The notes under the pieces: generated by a model
The model's database searches: none
What the model saw: only the letters and a program-made list of their open reading frames with translations
What the model was told of the DNA's origin: nothing
Part shown: in pieces, positions 1 to 6,459 of the stretch
How positions within the stretch are numbered: the first letter of the stretch is position 1
How the letters are laid out: the number at the start of each line of letters is the position of its first letter
Position numbers and translations under genes: made by a program
DNA from: Propionibacteriaceae bacterium
GTDB taxonomy: Bacteria; Actinomycetota; Actinomycetes; Propionibacteriales; Propionibacteriaceae
Reading direction: 5' to 3'
NCBI GenBank assembly: GCA_030538175.1
Contig: JAUNUL010000085.1
Span: 1-9,880, forward strand
DNA length: 9,880 bases

Positions 1-1314
1 GTGGTTCCGCGGGATGTACGCCGGGTTGAGCGCGTTCATCGTGGCCCGGACCGTCTCGCGATCAGCAGGCAGCAGCTCCGCACGCCGCAAGGCCCAGCCC
101 TCGAACTGCTCACGGCTGTCGGTGAACAGGGCCGCGGCCTCATCATCGGCCAGCGCCCGGAAGAAGGTCGTGAAGTCCACCTTGTCGGCCTCCAGCAGGG
201 TCAGGATTTCCTGGGTCAGCGTGGCAACCTCGTCCGATCCCGCATGCTCACCGGCAAACCCAAGCTTCGCCGCCAACCGGACCTGGGCACCGGTGTTGTA
301 TGCCTCACCGAATTCCGTCAACACCTGGGTGGCCAACGCGACCGCGGTCTCCTGATCGGCCGCCAGCAACGGCAGCAGTGCCTCCCCGAGGCGGGCGAGG
401 TTCCATTGGGCGGCGGCGGGCTGATTGCCATAGGCATAACGCCCCCCGGTGTCGATGGAGCTGAACACGGTCGTGGGATCGAAGGCGTCCATGAACGCGC
501 ACGGCCCATAGTCGATGCTCTCCCCGGAGATCGTCATGTTGTCGGTGTTCATCACACCGTGGATGAAGCCGACGCCCATCCAGTCCACGATCAGGGCCGC
601 CTGGGCCCGCATCACCTCGCGATAGAACTCCAGATAGGGCTGCGCGGCGTCCCGCACCTGCGGATAGTGGCGGTCGATCGCATAGTCGGCCAGCGCGCGC
701 AGCGGATCATCGCCTGAACCGTCACCGCCGTGTTGGCGCAGCGCGGCGGCGTACTCGAACGTGCCGACCCGCAGGTGACTCGCGGCGACCCTCGTGAGAA
801 TCGCACCGGGTTGCGGGCCGCCCTCGCGCATCACCGACTCGCCGGTCCGCACGACGGCCAGGGACCTCGTGGTCGGGATCCCCAGTGCCGCCATCGCTTC
901 TGAAATCAGGTATTCCCGCAGCATCGGCCCGATGACGGCCTTGCCGTCACCGCCCCGGGCGAACGGCGTGCGACCCGAGCCCTTCAGATGCAGATCACGC
1001 CGGTGGTCGGCGGTGTCGATGAGCTCGCCCAGCAGCAGTGCCCGTCCATCACCGAGGCGCGGCGAATAGCCGCCGAACTGGTGGCCGGCATAGGCCTGCG
1101 CAACCGTCGGGACGTCCTCGGGCACCTGACCGACCAGCAGACCAACCCCGTCGGCCGTACGCAACTCCGCCGGATCGATGCCCAACTCGTGCGCCAGTGG
1201 CTCGTTGAGGATGACCAACTCGGGCGCTGGGGACTCAGCCGCACGCCAGGGCAGGGACAGCGCGGGCACCGCATCGGCGTACGTGGACTCGAATCGGCGG
1301 ATGGTGTCACTCAT
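1..1314 (-). CDS. selO: Protein adenylyltransferase SelO (YdiU family), C-terminus cut by window edge
   Basis: SelO is a pseudokinase-fold enzyme that transfers AMP from ATP to hydroxyl side chains of proteins and is linked to oxidative stress responses. The minus strand reads 438 codons without a stop from the ATG at 1314 to base 1. Family blocks are in order: QFG..LGDGR (79-91), LKGSGRTPF with nucleotide-binding Lys111, the Glu134 region, two conserved arginines at 175 and 182, and HGVMNTDNM followed by IDYGP. In these last blocks Asp258, Asn259 and Asp268 match the catalytic and metal residues of characterised SelO. The E. coli protein has 478 residues, so roughly 40-60 C-terminal residues lie outside, including the position where some homologues carry Cys or selenocysteine. 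The start is uncertain: an in-frame ATG at 1329 would add five residues, and neither start has a clear ribosome site. The gene is divergent from glcB. Function is known for the family; identity is seen directly by motif. Confidence 0.96.
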   Translation of the reverse strand, partial: MSDTIRRFESTYADAVPALSLPWRAAESPAPELVILNEPLAHELGIDPAELRTADGVGLLVGQVPEDVPTVAQAYAGHQFGGYSPRLGDGRALLLGELIDTADHRRDLHLKGSGRTPFARGGDGKAVIGPMLREYLISEAMAALGIPTTRSLAVVRTGESVMREGGPQPGAILTRVAASHLRVGTFEYAAALRQHGGDGSGDDPLRALADYAIDRHYPQVRDAAQPYLEFYREVMRAQAALIVDWMGVGFIHGVMNTDNMTISGESIDYGPCAFMDAFDPTTVFSSIDTGGRYAYGNQPAAAQWNLARLGEALLPLLAADQETAVALATQVLTEFGEAYNTGAQVRLAAKLGFAGEHAGSDEVATLTQEILTLLEADKVDFTTFFRALADDEAAALFTDSREQFEGWALRRAELLPADRETVRATMNALNPAYIPRNH

Positions 1315-1402
1315 GGTGCGCGTGCTCATGTCCAGCCCAACCCCATCGGGCCTGCGATTGTTCCCGGGCACTATTCGGACGCCCCTCTTCGGGCGGCCGG
1401 GC

Positions 1403-1412
1403 CCTATAGGCT
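1403..1412. promoter_or_regulatory. Candidate -10 element with 8-bp palindrome between selO and glcB
   Basis: The only TA-rich spot in the GC-rich selO-glcB intergenic region is the perfect palindrome CCTATAGG (1403-1410). It contains TATAGG on both strands and, on the plus strand, TAGGCT, which fits the actinobacterial TANNNT -10 pattern. No convincing -35 hexamer is seen at 16-18 bp. Because it is symmetric it could serve either divergent gene. This is inference only. Confidence 0.22.
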
Positions 1413-1498
1413 GGATCGCCACGGGAGTGCTGCACGCCTTTGACCGAAGGCACTAGCCATGCCCGGCTGCAGACCCGAATGAACAGGAGATTTGCTCG

Positions 1499-3673
1499 AT
1501 GACCGAACGCGTGAAGATCGGCGACCTGCAGGTTGACCGGATCTTGGTCGACTTCATCAACAACGAGGCGCTGCCCAAGACCAACGTCGATCCCGAAGCC
1601 TATTGGCAGGGCTTCGCAGACGTCTTTGCCCGTTTCGCACCGCGCAACGCTGAGCTGCTCCAGGTCCGCGAAGACCTGCAGCACCGCATTGATGAATATC
1701 ACCGGGCCAACCCCGGCGCGCCGGACATGGATGACTACGTCGCCTTTCTGAAGAAGATCGGCTATGTCGTGGAGCCCCCGGCCGACTTTGAGGTCCGCAC
1801 GCAGAACGTGGACACCGAGATCGCCGAGGTGGCCGGGCCGCAGCTGGTCGTGCCGATCCTCAACCGGCGGTTCGCGATCAACGCCGCGAACGCCCGCTGG
1901 CATTCGTTGTATGACGCGCTCTATGGCACCAACGCCATCCCCGACACCGATGGCGCCGAGCGTGGCCAGGGCTACAACAAGGTCCGCGGCGACAAGGTGA
2001 TCGCCTGGGGCCGTGAGCTGCTCGACACCGCCGCTCCCCTGGCCTCCGGTTCGCATGCCGATGTGACGAAGTACGCCGCGGGCGAGCAGTTCGTCGCGAC
2101 GCTCGCCAACGGCGAGACCGTCGGCCTGCAGGATCCGGAGAAGTACGCCGGCTATTCCGGCGACGCCGACTCCCCCACCGCAGTGCTGCTCAAGAACAAC
2201 GGTCTGCACATCGAGATCGTGGTCGACCCAAGCGACACCATCGGCTCCACCGACGCCGCCGGCGTCAAGGACATCGTCATGGAAGCCGCCGTCACCGCGA
2301 TCATGGACCTCGAGGACTCCGTCGCCGCGGTGGACGCCGACGACAAGGTCATCGGCTATCGCAACTGGCTGCTGCTCAACGACGGCACCGCCAGCGAGCA
2401 GATGAACAAGGGCGGCAAGACCTTCGAGCGCGTCCTCAACCCCGATCGCACCTGGACCGCTCCCAACGGGGGCGAGGTCCGTCTGCCCGGTCGTGTGCTG
2501 ATGTTCGTCCGCAACGTCGGTCACCTGATGACGAACCCGGCCGTGCTCGATGCCGCTGGCAACGAGATGCCAGAAGGCATCATGGATGCGCTCGTCACCT
2601 CGTTGTGCGCCATCCCCGGCCTGGCCGAGGCCAACGAGAAGCGGAACTCGCGCACCGGCTCGGTCTATATCGTCAAGCCCAAGCAGCATGGTCCCGATGA
2701 GGTTGCCTTCACCACCGAGCTGTTCGCTGCGGTCGAGAAGGTCGTCGATCTGCCGGAGAACACGCTCAAGGTCGGCATCATGGACGAGGAGCGCCGCACG
2801 ACGGTGAACCTCAGCGCCTGCATCGCCGAGGCTGCGGATCGCGTGGTCTTCATCAACACCGGCTTCCTCGACCGCACCGGCGACGAGATCCACACCTCGA
2901 TGGAGGCGGGTCCGATGATCCGCAAGGCCGAGATGAAGAGCGCGACGTGGATGACCTCTTATGAGGACTGGAACGTCGACACCGGCCTGAAGCACGGCCT
3001 GCCCGGCAAGGCGCAGATCGGCAAGGGCATGTGGGCCATGACCGAGCTGATGGCCGAGATGTTGGAGCAGAAGATCGGCCAGCCCAGGGCCGGCGCGAGC
3101 ACGGCGTGGGTGCCCTCCCCGACGGGCGCCGCCCTGCACGCGACGCACTATCACCGCGTCGATGTGAAGGCGATCCAGGACGAGCTCCGGGCCGCGGGGG
3201 CGCGCGCCAAGCTCACCGACATCCTCACGATTCCGGTCGCGGAGAACACCGACTGGACCGAGGAGGAGAAGCGCAACGAGATCGACAACTCCTGCCAGTC
3301 GATCCTCGGCTATGTGGTGCGTTGGATTGATCAGGGTGTGGGTTGCTCCAAGGTGCCGGACATCAACGACATCGACCTGATGGAGGACCGGGCCACCTGC
3401 CGCATCTCGTCGCAGCTGATCGCCAACTGGATCCGCCACGGCGTCGTGTCCGAGGAGTTCGTGCTCGACTCGCTGAGCCGCATGGCTCCGATCGTCGACC
3501 AGCAGAATGCGGGCGACCCGATCTATAACAACATGGCACCCAGCACCACCGAGAGCATTGCTTGGTGCGCAGCCCGGGACCTCATTATGCAGGGCACCAA
3601 GTCGCCCTCGGGATATACCGAACCGCTGCTGCACGCTTATCGACGCAAGCTGAAGGGAACGCTCGTCCTGTGA
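1499..3673 (+). CDS. glcB: Malate synthase G
   Basis: It condenses glyoxylate with acetyl-CoA to malate and CoA in the cytosol, the second step of the glyoxylate shunt. The 724 residues match the monomeric G isoform (about 720-740) rather than the shorter A form. Visible landmarks are [12 protein letters not shown] with catalytic Arg338, GIMDEERRT with Mg-binding Glu430, [10 protein letters not shown] with Asp458, VGCSKVPDI with Cys616 (a conserved, oxidation-prone Cys), and [13 protein letters not shown] with the catalytic base Asp630. The start ATG is preceded by AGGAG at 1485-1489 with a 9-nt spacer, and the N-terminus aligns with the family. No isocitrate lyase gene is in the window, so the shunt partner must be elsewhere. 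The gene is transcribed alone: selO diverges upstream and a strong terminator hairpin follows. A long antisense reading frame across it is a composition shadow. Confidence 0.98.
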   Translation: MTERVKIGDLQVDRILVDFINNEALPKTNVDPEAYWQGFADVFARFAPRNAELLQVREDLQHRIDEYHRANPGAPDMDDYVAFLKKIGYVVEPPADFEVRTQNVDTEIAEVAGPQLVVPILNRRFAINAANARWHSLYDALYGTNAIPDTDGAERGQGYNKVRGDKVIAWGRELLDTAAPLASGSHADVTKYAAGEQFVATLANGETVGLQDPEKYAGYSGDADSPTAVLLKNNGLHIEIVVDPSDTIGSTDAAGVKDIVMEAAVTAIMDLEDSVAAVDADDKVIGYRNWLLLNDGTASEQMNKGGKTFERVLNPDRTWTAPNGGEVRLPGRVLMFVRNVGHLMTNPAVLDAAGNEMPEGIMDALVTSLCAIPGLAEANEKRNSRTGSVYIVKPKQHGPDEVAFTTELFAAVEKVVDLPENTLKVGIMDEERRTTVNLSACIAEAADRVVFINTGFLDRTGDEIHTSMEAGPMIRKAEMKSATWMTSYEDWNVDTGLKHGLPGKAQIGKGMWAMTELMAEMLEQKIGQPRAGASTAWVPSPTGAALHATHYHRVDVKAIQDELRAAGARAKLTDILTIPVAENTDWTEEEKRNEIDNSCQSILGYVVRWIDQGVGCSKVPDINDIDLMEDRATCRISSQLIANWIRHGVVSEEFVLDSLSRMAPIVDQQNAGDPIYNNMAPSTTESIAWCAARDLIMQGTKSPSGYTEPLLHAYRRKLKGTLVL

Positions 3674-3709
3674 TTCACGCCCCTGATTAATGAGGGCTTT
3701 TCCACACCG

Positions 3710-3750
3710 GGAGTGCGCATTGCCGTCGTGCAGTGCGCACTCCTTTGTGT
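3710..3750 (+). terminator. Rho-independent-type terminator after glcB
   Basis: A perfect 10-bp stem, GGAGTGCGCA (3710-3719) with TGCGCACTCC (3734-3743), closes a 14-nt loop and is followed by the T-rich run TTTGTGTT. It starts 36 nt after the glcB stop. A weaker CCCT/AGGG hairpin (3681-3696) followed by CTTTT lies just before it. Stem strength and position make termination of glcB the natural reading. Confidence 0.8.
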
Positions 3751-3760
3751 TCTGACACAA
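3745..3760. repeat. Second small inverted repeat after the terminator
   Basis: TTGTGT (3745-3750) and ACACAA (3755-3760) form a 6-bp stem with a TCTG tetraloop. It begins inside the T-run of the glcB terminator and is not followed by Ts. It may extend the terminator region or be a protein site. The TGTG-N6-CACA spacing is two bases short of the CRP/GlxR consensus, so I do not call it a CRP-type site. Confidence 0.45.
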
Positions 3761-3863
3761 CAATCAAAGCCAGACAGGCCAAGGGTTTGGTCACCAACCG
3801 AGGGGCCTCGCGGGCAGCAGGATCAGCCTCAGGAGGGAAAGTGGACAGCACTGCTTGAGTGCA

Positions 3864-3877
3864 TTATTGTTCAATAA
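3864..3877. repeat. AT-rich perfect inverted repeat, possible operator
   Basis: TTATTG and CAATAA are perfect inverted 6-mers around a central TT. In a GC-rich genome such a 14-bp AT-only-armed palindrome is conspicuous. It lies 46 bp upstream of the candidate -10 TACAAT, where an activator or repressor could bind. No known regulator consensus is recognised. Confidence 0.4.
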
Positions 3878-3922
3878 GTGAGATCGACTAACGGACAGGC
3901 GAAAGCCCATTCCGGCTTGTCT

Positions 3923-3928
3923 TACAAT
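3923..3928 (+). promoter_or_regulatory. Candidate -10 box (TACAAT) for the SGNH hydrolase gene
   Basis: TACAAT differs from TATAAT at one base and fits TANNNT. It sits in the AT-rich core of the leader, 109 bp before the preferred start codon. The hexamer 17 bp upstream (CGAAAG) is a poor -35, so this would need an activator or another sigma factor. Inference only. Confidence 0.3.
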
Positions 3929-4023
3929 AAGCAAACAGGCACAGCTCCAATGAAACACCCGACTAATGCAGTCACCAGCGATCCTCCCCCGATCACGGCC
4001 CCTGCACCCGCAGTCCCACGCCC

Positions 4024-4032
4024 GGAGGTGAT
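4024..4032 (+). promoter_or_regulatory. Ribosome binding site fixing the SGNH hydrolase start
   Basis: GGAGGTGAT is a full complement to the 3' end of 16S rRNA. From GGAGG there are 8 nt to GTG 4037. The upstream in-frame candidates, ATG 3950 and GTG 3878, have no such site, so this decides the start. Confidence 0.8.
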
Positions 4033-4036
4033 TTTG

Positions 4037-4783
4037 GTGCACAAGCAACCGCGGCACGTCACCAGCGTTGGCCTGTGGAGCGCTCCAGTCCTGGCTGTTC
4101 AGAGCCTTTATCTGCGGATGCGTCGGTCGCTCCAACCCGATGCTCGTCGACTCGACGAGGGCGTCGTTCCTGGCCCTGGCAGCCCCCCCTTCCGCTTGGC
4201 CGTGGTCGGCGAATCCACTGCAGTCGGGGTCAGCGTTGAAGGCAGCAGCGGCGGCATCGCGGAGGCCATCGCCACGCAATTGCGCGACCAACTGGGCCGC
4301 CAGGTTGAGTGGACGGTCCGACGGGCCCACGGGTCGACCGTGCAGTTCCTGCGCCACCACATCATCCCCCAGGTGGCCGATGATCACGATCTCGTCGTCC
4401 TGCTCGCCGGGGTGAGCGATGCGATTGGCGGTGAGAGCCTCACGGACTGGGGCATCGATATCTCGGCGGCCATCCAGGATCTCGCGGTCCGCAATCGGCA
4501 TGTCCTTGTGGCTGGACTCCCCCGACTCGAAGATTTCCCACAACTGCCCAGCCCCCTGTCGGAGTTCCTGGATCGCCGGGCACGGGACATGGATGCCGAG
4601 ACGAGGCGGATCGCCGCTCACAGTGACAACGTCACTTTTTCCTCCAGTCGGCACATGGCCCCGTTGACACCAGAGATGTTCGCCCGCGACGGCATGCACC
4701 TCACCTCGGCGGGCTATGCCGCGTGGGCTGCCACCCTGGTGGCGACATACTTCAGTGCTCCCCGCACGGTCGCTCAGTTCTGA
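4037..4783 (+). CDS. SGNH/GDSL-family hydrolase with N-terminal hydrophobic segment
   Basis: Predicted serine esterase or acyl hydrolase; the substrate cannot be told. From GTG 4037 it has 248 residues. Block I is VVGESTAVG with nucleophile Ser60 (GES instead of GDS, as in many actinobacterial members). Gly99 in AHGST is the likely block II. Block III reads GVSD (125-128), where the usual GxND Asn is Ser127. Block V is DGMH with Asp218 and His221 completing the triad, followed by the typical SAGYAAW. Residues 11-26 are hydrophobic and followed by RMRR, suggesting a signal anchor or membrane-associated N-terminus without an obvious cleavage site. ATG 3950 (+29 residues) or GTG 3878 (+53) are possible longer starts but lack ribosome sites. 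It appears monocistronic: glcB ends in a terminator before it and nagB begins 184 bp later. Family assignment is firm; activity is uncertain because of the block III change. Confidence 0.85.
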   Translation: MHKQPRHVTSVGLWSAPVLAVQSLYLRMRRSLQPDARRLDEGVVPGPGSPPFRLAVVGESTAVGVSVEGSSGGIAEAIATQLRDQLGRQVEWTVRRAHGSTVQFLRHHIIPQVADDHDLVVLLAGVSDAIGGESLTDWGIDISAAIQDLAVRNRHVLVAGLPRLEDFPQLPSPLSEFLDRRARDMDAETRRIAAHSDNVTFSSSRHMAPLTPEMFARDGMHLTSAGYAAWAATLVATYFSAPRTVAQF

Positions 4784-4847
4784 CCCTGCTGCCACACCAG
4801 CGGTCACCCACACCGGCATTGGCCAGCAGCCTCACCTCACGCGAGAT

Positions 4848-4959
4848 CGTTCCGGAGAGCAAGAAGGCGTGGAAATGGTGGGGGCCAACAGCACTAGCAT
4901 GCGAGCAATCGATTGCGCGGGGTGGCGTCAGGGGATCCGCCGCTGACAACGTTCCGGAG
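4848..4959. repeat. Two copies of CGTTCCGGAG upstream of nagB
   Basis: The 10-mer occurs at 4848-4857 and 4950-4959, 102 bp apart. The second copy overlaps the nagB ribosome site, so a shared Shine-Dalgarno-like core explains part of the match. A role is unproven. Confidence 0.3.
4905..4916. promoter_or_regulatory. 12-bp perfect palindrome upstream of nagB, candidate operator
   Basis: GCAATCGATTGC is perfectly self-complementary and extends to 18 bp (4902-4919) with one mismatched pair. It ends 51 bp before the nagB ATG and just after TAGCAT (4895-4900), which fits a TANNNT -10. That placement suits a repressor. It does not resemble the DasR/NagR-type consensus (AGTGGTCTAGACCACT), so the regulator, if any, is unknown. 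Confidence 0.4.
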
Positions 4960-4960
4960 G
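4956..4960 (+). promoter_or_regulatory. Ribosome binding site fixing the nagB start
   Basis: GGAGG lies 7 nt before ATG 4968 but only 1 nt before the in-frame GTG 4962. This selects the ATG and the family-typical MRII N-terminus. Confidence 0.8.
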
Positions 4961-4967
4961 AGTGTGC

Positions 4968-5747
4968 ATGCGGATCATCCAGGACCAAACCGAAGCCCTC
5001 GGCACGTTTGCCGCAGACCTGATCGCCGAACGGGTCGCTGACCGACCGGATGCAGTGATCGGTCTGGCCACCGGTTCGTCACCCCTGCCGATCTATGCAG
5101 AGCTGGCGAAGCGGGTGGCGGCCGGGGCGCTCGACCTCTCGGCGGCGCGGTTCTTTGCCCTGGATGAATACGTCGGACTGGCCGGCGACCACCCCATGTC
5201 CTATCGCGCTTTCCTGGATGAGCATGTGATCGCAGCGTGCGGACTCGACCCCGCACAGTTGCGCGTCCTCGACGGCAAGGCCACGGACCTGCACGCCGAG
5301 TGCATCGACTATGAACGTGCGATCCGGGATGCGGGCGGGGTTGATCTGCAGATCCTGGGGATCGGTCACAACGGCCACATCGCATTCAACGAGCCCACCA
5401 CGTCGTTCGCGTCCCGCACCCGTGTGGTGGCTCTCACGCAGCAGACCGTGGACGCCAACGCCCGCTTCTTTGATGACGACGTCGAAGATGTCCCGCTGCT
5501 GGCGCTCAGCCAGGGCATCGGCACGATCCTTGAGGCGCGTCGCCTGGTGCTGATTGCGACGGGTCTCGGCAAGGCTCCGGCAATCCACTCCTCCATCGAG
5601 GGTGAACTGACCTCGAGCGTCCCGGGCTCCGCACTCCAGCTGCACCCCAAGGTGACGTTCCTGGTGGACAGCGCTGCTGGTTCGATGTTGGAACGCGGTG
5701 AGTTCTATCGCCGCGAACGCGACTTGATCCCTGGCTATGGCCACTGA
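4968..5747 (+). CDS. nagB: Glucosamine-6-phosphate deaminase
   Basis: It converts glucosamine 6-phosphate to fructose 6-phosphate and ammonia, the step that feeds amino sugars into glycolysis. The 259 residues are close to the 266 of E. coli NagB. Seen are the phosphate-binding LATGSSPLPIY (33-43), LDEYVGL with the catalytic Asp66 (E. coli Asp72), GIGHNGHIAFNEP with His137 and Glu142 (E. coli His143, Glu148), FASRTR, NARFFDDD, and the late LQLHPKVTFLVD. E. coli Asp141 is Asn135 here, a substitution I recall as common in Gram-positive NagB. The E. coli allosteric C-terminal region is not recognisable. The last 11 nt overlap the MOSC gene, so the two are probably one transcript and may be translationally coupled. 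No nagA, GlcNAc transporter or regulator gene is nearby. A palindrome upstream is a candidate control site. Confidence 0.97.
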   Translation: MRIIQDQTEALGTFAADLIAERVADRPDAVIGLATGSSPLPIYAELAKRVAAGALDLSAARFFALDEYVGLAGDHPMSYRAFLDEHVIAACGLDPAQLRVLDGKATDLHAECIDYERAIRDAGGVDLQILGIGHNGHIAFNEPTTSFASRTRVVALTQQTVDANARFFDDDVEDVPLLALSQGIGTILEARRLVLIATGLGKAPAIHSSIEGELTSSVPGSALQLHPKVTFLVDSAAGSMLERGEFYRRERDLIPGYGH

Positions 5748-6399
5748 GCTCACCGGTGTGTTCGTCGGCACCCCTGTGCCGCTGCAACCGGAGGGCCAGC
5801 TCTCGTCCATCGTGAAACACCCCGTCACCGGGCGGGTCCACGTCGATGCCGAGGGGCTTACCGGCGACGAGCAGGGTGATCGCCGCGTCCATGGTGGACC
5901 TGAAAAGGCGGTCCACTTCTATCCCCCGGAGAACTATCAACGACTGGCCTCGGCTCGTCCCGAGCTGGCCGAGGCCCTGCAGGTCGGCGTGCTCGGTGAG
6001 AATCTGTCGGCTCCCGGTCTGACCGAGGCCGAGGTCTGCATCGGCGACATCTTCAGCATCGGCACCGTTGTGCTCCAGGTGAGCCAGCCGAGACGGCCCT
6101 GCTGGAAGATCGACAACCGGTTGGGCTCTCCCGGGCTCAATCAGGTGGTGGTCAAGCTCGGCTGTCCGGGGTGGTACGCCCGTGTCCTCAACCCCGGCGA
6201 GCTGGGGATCGGAGACGCGATCGAGTTGCTCGAAAGGCCAGCACCCGGCCTGTCGCTGGCTCGCTTGCTGGCCGCCGACCGGGATCACCGACCGGACCCC
6301 GCAGAACTGCAGGTGCTGGCTGGGGCAGTCGGTCTGAATGAGGACTGGCAGGCTCGCCTGCTGCGTCGGGCCCAGTGGCTGAGCCAGCGCGCACCCTGA
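5737..6399 (+). CDS. MOSC domain protein, YiiM-like
   Basis: MOSC proteins act on sulfur or molybdenum-cofactor chemistry. E. coli YiiM supports molybdenum-cofactor-dependent detoxification of N-hydroxylated base analogues. The 220 residues (YiiM has 224) align over the whole length by eye. Landmarks are GLTGDEQGDRRVHGGPEKAVHFYP (40-63, split here as GLTGDEQ and VHGGPEKAVHFYP), GENLSAPGLTEAEV..GDIF, and the SQPRRPCWKI block with the conserved MOSC Cys122. GWYARVL.PG follows, and then the C-terminal alpha-helical domain typical of YiiM. The ATG lies inside the end of nagB (11-nt overlap, different frame) with only a weak ribosome site, which suggests coupling to nagB translation. A 60-bp gap with its own promoter separates it from the next gene. 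Biochemical role in this organism is unknown. Confidence 0.92.
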   Translation: MATELTGVFVGTPVPLQPEGQLSSIVKHPVTGRVHVDAEGLTGDEQGDRRVHGGPEKAVHFYPPENYQRLASARPELAEALQVGVLGENLSAPGLTEAEVCIGDIFSIGTVVLQVSQPRRPCWKIDNRLGSPGLNQVVVKLGCPGWYARVLNPGELGIGDAIELLERPAPGLSLARLLAADRDHRPDPAELQVLAGAVGLNEDWQARLLRRAQWLSQRAP

Positions 6400-6447
6400 G
6401 CGACAACCCCGCCAACCGGCACGGACCTGTTCGGGTATCGGTCGGCT

Positions 6448-6456
6448 TGGGATAAT
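6448..6456 (+). promoter_or_regulatory. Extended -10 promoter directly before the AEC permease
   Basis: TGG followed by GATAAT gives an extended -10 element (TGn plus five of six TATAAT bases). It ends 6 nt before GTG 6463 and 3 nt before GTG 6460. Transcription would start at or next to the start codon, and no Shine-Dalgarno is present, so a leaderless mRNA is likely. The -35 region is poor, as is usual for extended -10 promoters. Confidence 0.5.
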
Positions 6457-6459
6457 CCG

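Larger units (their letters stand above)
3761..4036. other. Non-coding leader region before the SGNH hydrolase
   Basis: From the glcB stop (3673) to the preferred start of the next gene (4037) there are 363 bp without a supported gene. The first part holds the glcB terminator. After that come two small GC-rich hairpins, GGTT(T)GG/CCAACC (3785-3800) and CGAGG-GG-CCTCG (3799-3810). A clearly AT-richer core follows: 46 of the 100 bases at 3861-3960 are G or C. It contains a palindrome (3864-3877) and a TACAAT hexamer (3923-3928). The frame of the hydrolase stays open back to GTG 3878, but the extra residues are low-complexity Pro/Ala/Thr and lack ribosome sites. Confidence 0.6.

Noticed and set aside
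1440..1445. TTGACC as a -35 box for glcB
   Set aside because: No TANNNT-like hexamer lies 16-18 bp downstream.
3745..3760. CRP/GlxR-type binding site in the TGTG...CACA repeat
   Set aside because: The half-sites are 6 bp apart instead of 8, and the repeat is adjacent to a terminator where a hairpin reading is simpler.
1307..3763. Long minus-strand open frame (818 codons) antisense to glcB
   Set aside because: It mirrors the whole malate synthase gene, has no family motifs and is rich in His, Arg, Gly and Val as expected from the complement of GC-biased codons. glcB on the plus strand is unambiguous.
3841..3858. Five-codon mini-ORF (GTG to TGA) after AGGAGG at 3831-3836
   Set aside because: The spacer is only 4 nt, the peptide is tiny and no attenuator-like structure links it to the next gene; chance is the simplest explanation.
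3791..4819. Minus-strand open frame of 342 codons over the SGNH gene and its leader
   Set aside because: Composition shadow; the plus-strand frame has catalytic motifs and a perfect ribosome site.
4875..4946. Possible 23-residue leader peptide before nagB (ATG 4875 to TGA 4946)
   Set aside because: Weak ribosome site, no repeated regulatory codons, no membrane or secretion features, and it overlaps the palindrome.
5369..5375. NagB Asn135 in place of the E. coli catalytic Asp141
   Set aside because: As I recall, GxGxNGHIxFNEP is the common form in Gram-positive NagB, so it is not a loss of function.
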